Source: Desulfobacteraceae bacterium (GTDB lineage: Bacteria > Desulfobacterota > Desulfobacteria > Desulfobacterales > Desulfosalsimonadaceae). From it: DNA of 8,220 nt. The position numbers were made by a program, and so were the translations under genes. Under the pieces are notes generated by a model, which saw only the letters and a list, made by a program, of their open reading frames with translations, searched no databases and had not been told where the DNA came from. Shown here piece by piece: positions 1 to 5,828 of the stretch (position 1 is the stretch's first letter; each line of letters opens with the position of its first letter). The stretch lies in NCBI GenBank assembly GCA_021162325.1, contig JAGGYV010000089.1, positions 1 through 8,220 on the forward strand, written 5' to 3'.

Positions 1-46
1 ATATTTTTCTCGTCTGAGTTAAAATATATTCTTTTTAAATAAAAAC

Positions 47-78
47 AACTGATTCTAAATATTTTTTAAGAATCAGTT
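47..78. repeat. Perfect 10-bp inverted repeat upstream of elbB (possible terminator)
   Basis: The arms AACTGATTCT (47-56) and AGAATCAGTT (69-78) are perfectly complementary around a 12-base AT loop. The stem can gain three A-T pairs inside if A68 is bulged. Read on the minus strand, the stem is followed by a T-rich stretch (GTTTTTATTT), as in an intrinsic terminator. On the plus strand there is no T run after it. The stem is AT-rich, so termination would be weak. It may end a transcript from a gene left of the window or shield elbB from antisense reading. The repeat itself is certain; the function is inferred. Confidence 0.45.
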
Positions 79-161
79 ATTCAAAGACATCTCTTCATTA
101 AAAAAATATTTTTAAATTCTTTGTTCACTGAATACGACGAATCTTTTATTCTGGTTGCTAT

Positions 162-167
162 AGGGAG
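162..167 (+). promoter_or_regulatory. Ribosome binding site of the elbB-like gene
   Basis: AGGGAG lies six bases before the ATG at 174, a good Shine-Dalgarno match at normal spacing, and it fixes the start codon. I see no convincing -10/-35 pair between the inverted repeat and this site. Confidence 0.7.
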
Positions 168-173
168 ATAATT

Positions 174-827
174 ATGAAAAAAATTGGGGTTTTGTTGTCA
201 GGATGCGGTGTATATGACGGCGCTGAAATTCATGAATCCGTCATTACATTACTGGCCCTGGATCGAAATGGCGCTGAAGCTGTCTGCATGGCACCGGACA
301 TTGAACAACATCATGTTGTGAACCATTTCAACGGTGAACCCAGTGATGAAAAACGAAATGTCCTTGTGGAATCAGCCCGGATCGCCAGAGGGAATATAAG
401 AGATGTCAAAACGGTTAGCGCTGATGAAATTGATGGGCTGATTATACCCGGAGGACATGGTGCGGCCAAAAATTTAAGCAATTTTGCCCTCATGGGCAAA
501 GACGCAATTATCAATCCGGATGTCATAAAAATTGTCAGAGACATGGTTGAATCAAATAAACCAGTGGGCGCATTATGTATAGTACCTGCCCTTTTATCAA
601 AAATCCTGGAAGATAAAAATCCGGAAGTAACTATTGGAAATGACTTTGGCACCATTGAAACAATAGAAGACATCGGCGGGGTTCATGTTGCATGTTCCGT
701 CGACCAAATTCATATTGATCAAACCAATAAACTGATAACAACACCGGCCTACATGCTCGGCCCCGGCATCAAGGATGTGGCCGAAGGAATTGAAAAACTG
801 GTTAAAGCGGTTCTCAAGTATGCCTGA
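174..827 (+). CDS. elbB: ElbB-like DJ-1/PfpI family protein (isoprenoid biosynthesis glyoxalase ElbB)
   Basis: This 217-aa soluble protein has the single-domain DJ-1/PfpI fold and the same length as Escherichia coli ElbB as I remember it. The N-terminal strand MKKIGVLLSGCGVYDGAEIHE carries the conserved acidic residue E18. The IIPGGHGAAKNL segment (about 90-101) and the nucleophile elbow GALCIVPALL with Cys135 are typical of the family. The C-terminal TTPAYMLGPGI segment matches the ElbB subgroup rather than the protease-like PfpI or chaperone-like DJ-1 subgroups. ElbB-type proteins have weak glyoxalase activity and were linked to isoprenoid synthesis by genetics; the true substrate is unsettled. 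No signal peptide is visible, so it should be cytosolic. It appears to be a single gene, converging on the DHH-CBS gene with 10 bp between the stop codons. Confidence 0.9.
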   Translation: MKKIGVLLSGCGVYDGAEIHESVITLLALDRNGAEAVCMAPDIEQHHVVNHFNGEPSDEKRNVLVESARIARGNIRDVKTVSADEIDGLIIPGGHGAAKNLSNFALMGKDAIINPDVIKIVRDMVESNKPVGALCIVPALLSKILEDKNPEVTIGNDFGTIETIEDIGGVHVACSVDQIHIDQTNKLITTPAYMLGPGIKDVAEGIEKLVKAVLKYA

Positions 828-837
828 ATTATGAATT

Positions 838-2136
838 CTAATCCGGCAACAGATCATAGAAATACAGCATTACATCTGATCGTGACATGATGCCAATAAT
901 TTTATCGTCCTTTACAACCGGCAACCTTCCAATATCGTACTTTACCATTATCCGGGCTGCCTCCATAGGGCTTCTGCCCGGATCGATCGTAATATTCCGT
1001 GTATTCATAAATGCTTTGACCGGAGCCTTTAATTGCGACCCCTTTCTGATTTTTTTAAAATCCCGTCGGGAAATAACACCAACAAGCTTTTCATTATCAA
1101 CAACCGGCAATCCGGTACATTCTTTTTCCTTTAATAAATCAGCGACCTCACTCATAGGCGCATCTGGAGCAACGCTGAAAACAGGATAAGACATTAAATC
1201 ACTGATCAGCACGGATGACTGCTGGTTGCCCTTGAGTAATTCAAGCAGCCAGTCATTTAATGCAGAAGGATTAACGGATTTTATCATCGCCGACCCGGCG
1301 CCGGGGTGTCCGCCCCCACCCATACTCCGCATAATTGACCCCACATTAATATCCTCAACACTGCTGCGACCGATCACAATACATTTTTCATGATCTTTAT
1401 GAACAAATATGCCAAAAGCAGCATCCACATTTAAAATATCCCGGTACATATTTACCACCAGTGAAAGATTGCTGACATGACCGGCGATATGCATAATATT
1501 AATACTCACCGCATAGTTATCAATTTTTGTCCGATGGGCAGTTTTCAACATTTCAAATAAAATATTTTTTTGTTTCTCTCCGTAAGCCGGCTGTAAAAAA
1601 GTAGAAAGAATATTTAGGTCCGCCTTATTCTCCAGCAGGTAACCCGCAGCATACGCGTCTTCGGCTGTTGATGTAGGAAATGTTAGACTTCCGGTATCTT
1701 CATATAAACCTGTCAAAAAAAGTGTGGCCTGCATAGGGGTTAAAAGAATTTTTTGTTTTTTGATTTCACGGATCATTAAAGTGATATTGGCACCTATTCT
1801 CTCATGACATCTCCAGGTCGGATTTAAATCACACGGGTTTTCATGATGATCCCATAAAAAAATTTCAAGATTTTCATTATCTTTCAAGTTTTTCATTTTT
1901 TCAAGCCGTGACCATTGACTGGTATCAACGACAATCAATCGTTTTACCTGATCCAGATCAATCTCATTGATGGTTTTGATTTGAAATAAATCTTTATGAA
2001 TAGATAAGAATGCCTTGACGTTTGGATTTAATGTTTTGGGTAATATGGGAATTGCATCAGGGTATATAATAGTACCGGCAATCACAGAAGCAAAGCCGTC
2101 AAAATCAGTGTTTCGATGCGTTGTTATAATCTGCAT
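838..2136 (-). CDS. DHH/DHHA1 phosphoesterase with two C-terminal CBS domains
   Basis: This 432-aa protein starts with a DHH phosphoesterase domain. The metal-binding motifs are visible: H7 with D11 and D13 (TTHRNTDFD), D71 (VVDTS), the signature D96-H97-H98, and D147 in LYEDTG. The DHHA1 substrate-binding domain has GGGGHPGAGSA (273-283). Two CBS domains follow at about 310-360 and 375-425, and these probably sense an adenine nucleotide. DHH-DHHA1 enzymes of the NrnA type hydrolyse short oligonucleotides, pAp or cyclic dinucleotides. The sequence most resembles the N-terminal half of delta-proteobacterial A-adding tRNA nucleotidyltransferases, in which a poly(A) polymerase-type head follows the CBS pair. 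Here the reading frame stops after CBS2 and nothing like a nucleotidyltransferase follows. It could be a nanoRNase/pAp phosphatase or a cyclic-dinucleotide phosphodiesterase. The ATG at 2134-2136 has AGGA seven bases upstream. Confidence 0.88.
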   Translation of the reverse strand: MQIITTHRNTDFDGFASVIAGTIIYPDAIPILPKTLNPNVKAFLSIHKDLFQIKTINEIDLDQVKRLIVVDTSQWSRLEKMKNLKDNENLEIFLWDHHENPCDLNPTWRCHERIGANITLMIREIKKQKILLTPMQATLFLTGLYEDTGSLTFPTSTAEDAYAAGYLLENKADLNILSTFLQPAYGEKQKNILFEMLKTAHRTKIDNYAVSINIMHIAGHVSNLSLVVNMYRDILNVDAAFGIFVHKDHEKCIVIGRSSVEDINVGSIMRSMGGGGHPGAGSAMIKSVNPSALNDWLLELLKGNQQSSVLISDLMSYPVFSVAPDAPMSEVADLLKEKECTGLPVVDNEKLVGVISRRDFKKIRKGSQLKAPVKAFMNTRNITIDPGRSPMEAARIMVKYDIGRLPVVKDDKIIGIMSRSDVMLYFYDLLPD

Positions 2137-2143
2137 AACAATA

Positions 2144-2147
2144 TCCT
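2144..2147 (-). promoter_or_regulatory. Ribosome binding site of the DHH-CBS gene
   Basis: On the minus strand AGGA stands seven bases before the ATG that ends at 2136. It supports this start, which also places the first residues (MQIITTHRNTDFD) exactly where DHH motif I should begin. Confidence 0.6.
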
Positions 2148-2244
2148 GTGTTTCGATAGGTGACAGTTCTATACTTGGACTGGAAAATTATTAGGAATAA
2201 AGGATTCGGAAGAAAGTGACAAATAAATGTTGGTACAAAAAGAA

Positions 2245-2263
2245 TCATAAAATTATTTTATGA
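2245..2263. promoter_or_regulatory. Perfect 9-bp dyad over the -10/start of the leftward promoter
   Basis: TCATAAAAT and ATTTTATGA form perfect 9-bp arms around a single central T (2254). The right arm contains the whole -10 element of the DHH-CBS promoter and the left arm covers the predicted transcription start. A dimeric repressor bound here would block RNA polymerase. The symmetry is certain; the operator role is inferred. Confidence 0.5.
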
Positions 2264-2282
2264 CTTTACGCCAAAAAGTCAA
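2255..2282 (-). promoter_or_regulatory. Sigma70-type promoter of the DHH-CBS gene
   Basis: Read on the minus strand, TTGACT (2282-2277) and TAAAAT (2260-2255) are each one base from the -35 and -10 consensus and are 16 bp apart. Transcription would begin near 2248 and leave a leader of about 110 bases before the ATG. Two inverted repeats overlap the elements (2245-2263 and 2261-2281), which suggests control by a DNA-binding protein. The promoter is predicted from sequence alone. Confidence 0.6.
2261..2281. promoter_or_regulatory. 7-bp inverted repeat across the spacer and -35 of the leftward promoter
   Basis: TGACTTT (2261-2267) and AAAGTCA (2275-2281) are perfect complements separated by seven bases. 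The repeat fills the promoter spacer and overlaps the -35 element. It abuts the 9-bp dyad and shares three bases with it. It is a second possible protein-binding site. Confidence 0.4.
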
Positions 2283-2425
2283 GCAGTTTACTAAATAGAG
2301 AGTACAACAAACTGATTTAAAAGATATTTTCAGATTGAATAATTTTGGGATTGGCATAAATGCCTATAAACAAAAGATTTGCTATGTATGACGATAGAAC
2401 CTACTGGAATAAATTGATTTTTTTC

Positions 2426-2455
2426 TTGACATAAATGATTAAATCATATTATATT
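2426..2455 (+). promoter_or_regulatory. Sigma70-type promoter of the PilZ-like gene
   Basis: A perfect -35 hexamer TTGACA (2426-2431) is followed after 18 bp by TATATT (2450-2455), one mismatch from the -10 consensus. Transcription would start near 2462 and give a leader of about 40 bases. A symmetric site lies between the two elements. Confidence 0.65.
2435..2447. promoter_or_regulatory. Dyad inside the spacer of the PilZ-like gene promoter
   Basis: ATGATT and AATCAT form perfect 6-bp arms around one central A (2441), wholly between the -35 and -10 hexamers. This is a classic place for a repressor or for a MerR-type activator that works on long spacers. In such AT-rich DNA a 6-bp dyad can also be chance. 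Confidence 0.4.
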
Positions 2456-2502
2456 AAATAAATTTTCCAAATCAATTTTACGGGAGTTTCCTTAAAGCGC
2501 AA

Positions 2503-4611
2503 ATGGATTATATCGAAAAAGTCAAAGGAAAAAATGCTCCAGAGAATGTAATAAAAACATCAGGGGCCTCATTACGCATTATTGACACGGATCTCAACAA
2601 ATTTTCGCCTCCCGAAAAAATACTTCAAACCGATAAAACCGTCCGACGTAAATCTCTCGTTAATAAGTTAAATCATATTAACTTTAAAGATGAAACAGTC
2701 TGTATCAACTTTCAGCATTTACGTGATAAACAGATAATTGCTTTTTACGGGACACCGCAACCCTGCTTTGAAAAATATCTGGTCTGCCTCTGGAAGGATC
2801 AACCGAACATCAAGCAACTGCTCGCCGCTTATCAATTCCATACTTTTATTATTAATGACAAACAAAGCATCATAACCGTTCCTGCAAATCTACGGAGTAT
2901 CAATCACAAAGGGGTTTGTTTCACACTTCCTGAAAAATCGTCACAAACCAGTTCCAGAAAAACAAACCGTTTTTCCTGTGACAACATCGCTGTCAAGTTA
3001 ATTCAAAACAGCATCATATTTTCCGGTTTACTTGAAGAATTCAGCGCTTCATCTTTACAGATAAAAATAGAATACTCACCCACTGAACCGTTTCAGTGGA
3101 TTAATTTAAAAGATAAAGTGAACCTGATTGTCTCAAATAATACGGACACCCTTTATTCCGGTGAATGCACCATATTAAAGCTAACCGGGTCTTCAAAAAA
3201 GAAAAAAGCAATATTACAGCCCACCCACGATAGCATTCAAAGATTTAATCCCAGGATATATCGAAGCAACCGATTGCAGCTCACACCTTCCCCGGATATC
3301 CGATTCAAACACCCCTTTACGGACAAGCCGGTTAATTTGAAAGTGATCGATTTATCCGGCTCTGGTCTCAGTGTTGAAGACGATGAAGTCAGCTCTGTCC
3401 TCTTACCTGGAATGGTCATCCCGGCCATGACCCTTAACTTTGCCAACAGTTTCAACTTTCCGTGCAAGGCTCAGGTTGTTTACCGAAAAGCCATAGACAG
3501 TGCGAATGATAAACGGGTGATTAAATGCGGTATCGCATTTCTGGATATAAAATCAGAGGACCACATACGGCTGTTGTCTTTACTGCATCAGACAAATAAT
3601 AAAAATTTTTATATCTGCAATGATATTGATATTGATGAATTATGGGATTTCTTTTTTAAAAGCGGTTTTATTTACCCGAAAAAATATTCTTTCATCCAAA
3701 AAAATAAAATAAAAATCAGGGCGACCTATAAAAAGCTGTACAACAATGAGTCAAATATTGCCCGCCATTTTACATGGCAGAGGAAAGGAGAAATCCTCGG
3801 CCACATGTCAATGCTTCGATTTTATCAGAACACCTGGTTAATTCAGCACCTGGCAGCAATCATGTCAAAAGATCAGCTCAAAGTCGGTATTGAGATACTT
3901 AATCAGATCGGTGCATACGCATACGATTCACACCGTCTGTTTTCAAGCCATATGGATTATCTGATGTGCTATTTCCGGCCGGAAAATCATTTCCCCAATC
4001 ATTTTTTTGGCGGCGTCGCCAAAAATATTCAGGACTCCAGGATCTGCTCAATTGATACATTAGCTTATTTCCATTATCGTAAATCCTCTAAAATTAATCA
4101 GGAATTACCTGACAACTGGTGCCTTAACAAATCTGATTTCAATGATCTTTCTGATCTTGAAAAATTTTATGCGCATCAATCCGGGGGATTGATGCTTGAA
4201 GCGCTTGACTTGATACCTGAAGATACGGAAATGCCTGATCGCCATGATTTGTCATCTGAATATACGAAGATAAAATTAAAACGGGAACGAAGACTTTACT
4301 CATTAAAACATGACAATGCTGTAAAAGCTGTTTTCATGCTCAACGTATCAAGCTTTGCAGTTAATATGTCTGATTTAACAAGCTCTATCAGCATCTTTGT
4401 TATTGATTCAGAAAATCTGTCACCGGAAATAATACATACAGCGATTTTCCTTCTCTCGGAAAAATATAAAGAAAAAAAATTCCCGGTATTATTATTTCCA
4501 CTGACTTATGCAGACACCCATTTTTTAAAATATGAAAAGACATATAATTTATGGGCATTAGATATGCAGCATACCGACGATTATTTTAAGAATTTTAACT
4601 ATCTCATTTAA
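2503..4611 (+). CDS. Large PilZ-like protein with an uncharacterised, possibly GNAT-like C-terminal half
   Basis: This 702-aa soluble protein has no signal peptide or membrane segment. Residues about 60-145 form an N-terminal domain I do not recognise. A first PilZ-like segment (about 150-245) has RxxxR (R152, R156), but the second motif reads EFSASS (179-184) instead of D/NxSxxG. A second PilZ-like segment (about 250-362) has the full DLSGSG motif (283-288), but its arginines are spaced R251, R254, R257. PilZ domains bind cyclic di-GMP, so a signalling role is likely, though neither site is canonical. Residues about 370-690 contain SGFIYPKKY, GHMSMLRFYQNTWLIQHLAA (433-452) and FFGGVAK. The pattern recalls a GNAT-type acyltransferase fold, but this is only my reading. 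The ATG at 2503 is the only usable start after the stop at 2455. GGGAG (2482-2486) is 16 bases away, so the ribosome site is weak. The gene stands alone behind its own promoter. Confidence 0.72.
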   Translation: MDYIEKVKGKNAPENVIKTSGASLRIIDTDLNKFSPPEKILQTDKTVRRKSLVNKLNHINFKDETVCINFQHLRDKQIIAFYGTPQPCFEKYLVCLWKDQPNIKQLLAAYQFHTFIINDKQSIITVPANLRSINHKGVCFTLPEKSSQTSSRKTNRFSCDNIAVKLIQNSIIFSGLLEEFSASSLQIKIEYSPTEPFQWINLKDKVNLIVSNNTDTLYSGECTILKLTGSSKKKKAILQPTHDSIQRFNPRIYRSNRLQLTPSPDIRFKHPFTDKPVNLKVIDLSGSGLSVEDDEVSSVLLPGMVIPAMTLNFANSFNFPCKAQVVYRKAIDSANDKRVIKCGIAFLDIKSEDHIRLLSLLHQTNNKNFYICNDIDIDELWDFFFKSGFIYPKKYSFIQKNKIKIRATYKKLYNNESNIARHFTWQRKGEILGHMSMLRFYQNTWLIQHLAAIMSKDQLKVGIEILNQIGAYAYDSHRLFSSHMDYLMCYFRPENHFPNHFFGGVAKNIQDSRICSIDTLAYFHYRKSSKINQELPDNWCLNKSDFNDLSDLEKFYAHQSGGLMLEALDLIPEDTEMPDRHDLSSEYTKIKLKRERRLYSLKHDNAVKAVFMLNVSSFAVNMSDLTSSISIFVIDSENLSPEIIHTAIFLLSEKYKEKKFPVLLFPLTYADTHFLKYEKTYNLWALDMQHTDDYFKNFNYLI

Positions 4612-4711
4612 ATTCACAACCATCTTGAATTATATGTTATTTTTAACCACATCCTTTTAAAACATCCTAAATTCATTGCCTTAAATTTTTATCTTCATAA
4701 ATTTCTCTAAA

Positions 4712-4749
4712 TATCAAAAAATATCAAAAGATTATATTGACTATCAAAA
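4712..4749 (+). repeat. Three helically phased TATCAAAA repeats
   Basis: TATCAAAA occurs at 4712-4719, 4722-4729 and 4742-4749. The copies start 10 and 20 bp apart, so all lie on one face of the helix. They sit in a very AT-rich gap before the methyltransferase gene, and the last copy overlaps its putative -35 element. They may be binding sites for a regulator, or in-phase A-tracts that bend the DNA. Confidence 0.5.
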
Positions 4750-4765
4750 TATAGAATGCTAATTT
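4737..4765 (+). promoter_or_regulatory. Possible promoter of the methyltransferase gene
   Basis: TTGACT (4737-4742), one mismatch from the -35 consensus, is followed after 17 bp by TAATTT (4760-4765), preceded by a TG dinucleotide (4757-4758) as in extended -10 promoters. The -10 match is modest. The element lies about 70 bp before the start codon and overlaps the third TATCAAAA repeat. Confidence 0.35.
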
Positions 4766-4776
4766 ATAAAATGATT

Positions 4777-4800
4777 AGGGGTCAAGTCTCCGTTTGGCAT
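4777..4800 (+). repeat. REP/RAYT-like motif GGGGTCAAGTCT...GTTTGGCAT, possible solo repeat remnant
   Basis: This G-rich block stands out from the AT-rich gap around it. From memory it resembles the GGGGTCA(A/G)GTCT words that mark the ends of REP-like repeats mobilised by Y1 (TnpA-REP/RAYT) transposases in many proteobacterial genomes. No second copy or transposase is in the window, so it would be a solitary end. The resemblance needs a genome-wide repeat count. Confidence 0.3.
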
Positions 4801-4831
4801 TTATTAAAAAAGATTGGGATCCTAAAAAATT

Positions 4832-5650
4832 ATGACTGATATGTTTGCATCTGAATATCTGATGGAAAGTGACCAGGAAACGCTTCGACTGGACCTGAAA
4901 ACTGATCAGGCCACTCTGGAAAAACAGGCAAAATGGGCCGGCATCAAACCCGGTATGCGCGTTGCAGATATCGGATGTGGAGCGGGTAAAACAACATCGT
5001 TTTTAAACAACCTGATTCAGCCTGGCGGTGAAATTGTCGGTATTGACAGCTCTGAAAAGCGTATCGAAGATGCCATAAAAAAATTTTCAAATAACACCGC
5101 TCATTTTATATGTAAAGATGTGCATCAGTCATTAGAAGACATCGGCAAATTCGATTTTATTTGGGTTCGATTTTTGCTTGAATATCACCACTTAACCAGT
5201 TTTAAAATTGTTCAGAATCTCTGTAATATATTAAAACCTGGCGGGATTATTTGCCTGATTGATCTTGACCATAACTGTTTAAATCATTTTGAAGCGCCGG
5301 AGGTCCTGAGCAAAAGCCTTACCGGCTTAATGAATGTTTTTGTAACCAATAAAGATTTTGACCCATATGCCGGCAGAAAACTCTACTCTTATCTCTATGA
5401 TTTAAATTTTGATGAAATTGATGTAGATTTGGCCGCGCATCATCTGTTTTTTGGTAAACTGAATCATATAAACATCTTCAACTGGATAACAAAAGCCCAG
5501 GTTGCAGCAAAAAACTCCGGATATGCGTTTGATGAATTTGAAGGCGGATATGATGAATTTTATGAGGTGTTTAAAAAATTTATTTTAGATCCCCGACGAT
5601 TCACTTATACCCCTGTTATCTCATGCCGGGGACGAAAGCCATTATCGTAA
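4832..5650 (+). CDS. Class I SAM-dependent methyltransferase, substrate unknown
   Basis: This 272-aa cytosolic protein has a Rossmann-fold methyltransferase domain. The SAM-binding motif I is VADIGCGAG (44-52), and the acidic ribose-binding residue follows in VGIDSS (D72). FDFIWVRFLLEYH (107-119) is the motif IV region, and LKPGG (134-138) is the usual post-motif turn. The C-terminal 100 residues form a helical, substrate-shaping region that I cannot assign. The family resembles UbiE/Methyltransf_11/25 enzymes acting on small molecules, quinones or lipids, and nothing nearby points to a substrate. The ribosome site is weak: GGGAT at 4816-4820 is 11 bases before the ATG. Starts at Met4 or Met11 are possible, but the first is used here. 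The gene is apparently single and converges with hldE. Confidence 0.85.
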   Translation: MTDMFASEYLMESDQETLRLDLKTDQATLEKQAKWAGIKPGMRVADIGCGAGKTTSFLNNLIQPGGEIVGIDSSEKRIEDAIKKFSNNTAHFICKDVHQSLEDIGKFDFIWVRFLLEYHHLTSFKIVQNLCNILKPGGIICLIDLDHNCLNHFEAPEVLSKSLTGLMNVFVTNKDFDPYAGRKLYSYLYDLNFDEIDVDLAAHHLFFGKLNHINIFNWITKAQVAAKNSGYAFDEFEGGYDEFYEVFKKFILDPRRFTYTPVISCRGRKPLS

Positions 5651-5678
5651 ATTCAGGATCTCAGAACCAGCTGAATTT
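5649..5678 (+). terminator. Stem-loop after the methyltransferase stop (weak terminator candidate)
   Basis: AAATTCAG (5649-5656, starting at the last two bases of the stop codon) pairs perfectly with CTGAATTT (5671-5678) around a 14-base loop. Only one further T follows the stem, so it is a poor intrinsic terminator. A competing 7-bp pairing, TCTCAGA (5659-5665) with TCTGAGA (5692-5698), is also possible. It may instead protect the mRNA end. Confidence 0.35.
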
Positions 5679-5828
5679 TCCAAAAACCGTATCTGAGAGC
5701 AATGTATCAGTGCATCGGCATTGCCTCTAATTTCAACCCAACCCAAGTGGATATAGCACATCAGATATGAAAATAAGCGGACGATATATGGTTTTAAATT
5801 ATTAACTATAGACACTGTTCAGTCAGCC

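Larger units (their letters stand above)
2137..2502. other. 366-bp divergent intergenic control region
   Basis: This gene-free, AT-rich stretch separates the minus-strand DHH-CBS gene from the plus-strand PilZ-like gene. It contains a promoter for each direction, a 9-bp and a 7-bp dyad at the leftward promoter, a 6-bp dyad inside the rightward promoter spacer, a 6-bp inverted repeat (CAGTTT 2284-2289 with AAACTG 2309-2314) and a short GGCAT-AA-ATGCC palindrome (2353-2364). I see no tRNA, riboswitch core or convincing small gene in it. Confidence 0.7.

Noticed and set aside
131..168. AATACGAC (131-138) and CTATAGGGAGA (158-168) both match parts of the T7 phage promoter
   Set aside because: The two parts are 19 bases apart instead of 3, so they cannot act as a T7 promoter. 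The second part is simply the ribosome binding site region of elbB; chance is the simplest reading.
311..857. Minus-strand open frames over elbB (311-673 and 597-857)
   Set aside because: They are antisense shadows of a well-supported gene, have no recognisable domain and no ribosome sites.
887..1189. Plus-strand open frame over the CBS part of the DHH gene
   Set aside because: It is antisense to conserved CBS domains and its translation is low-complexity Ser/Thr/Ile-rich, as expected for a shadow frame.
2353..2364. GGCAT-AA-ATGCC as a possible sigma54 promoter or operator
   Set aside because: The GG and GC are only seven bases apart, not the ten required for sigma54, and 5-bp arms are too short to claim as an operator.
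2360..2434. 24-codon open frame (MPINKRFAMYDD...) in the divergent intergenic region
   Set aside because: It has no well-placed ribosome site, it runs into the -35 element of the downstream promoter, and it is of a length expected by chance.
3237..3467. Minus-strand 76-aa frame within the PilZ-like gene
   Set aside because: It is antisense to the second PilZ-like segment with the DxSxxG motif and shows no protein family features.
5651..5828. Possible small gene or strong bidirectional terminator between the methyltransferase gene and hldE
   Set aside because: Only a 12-codon frame is present and no GC-rich stem followed by a T run is seen on the hldE side; only the weak stem-loop at 5649-5678 was kept.
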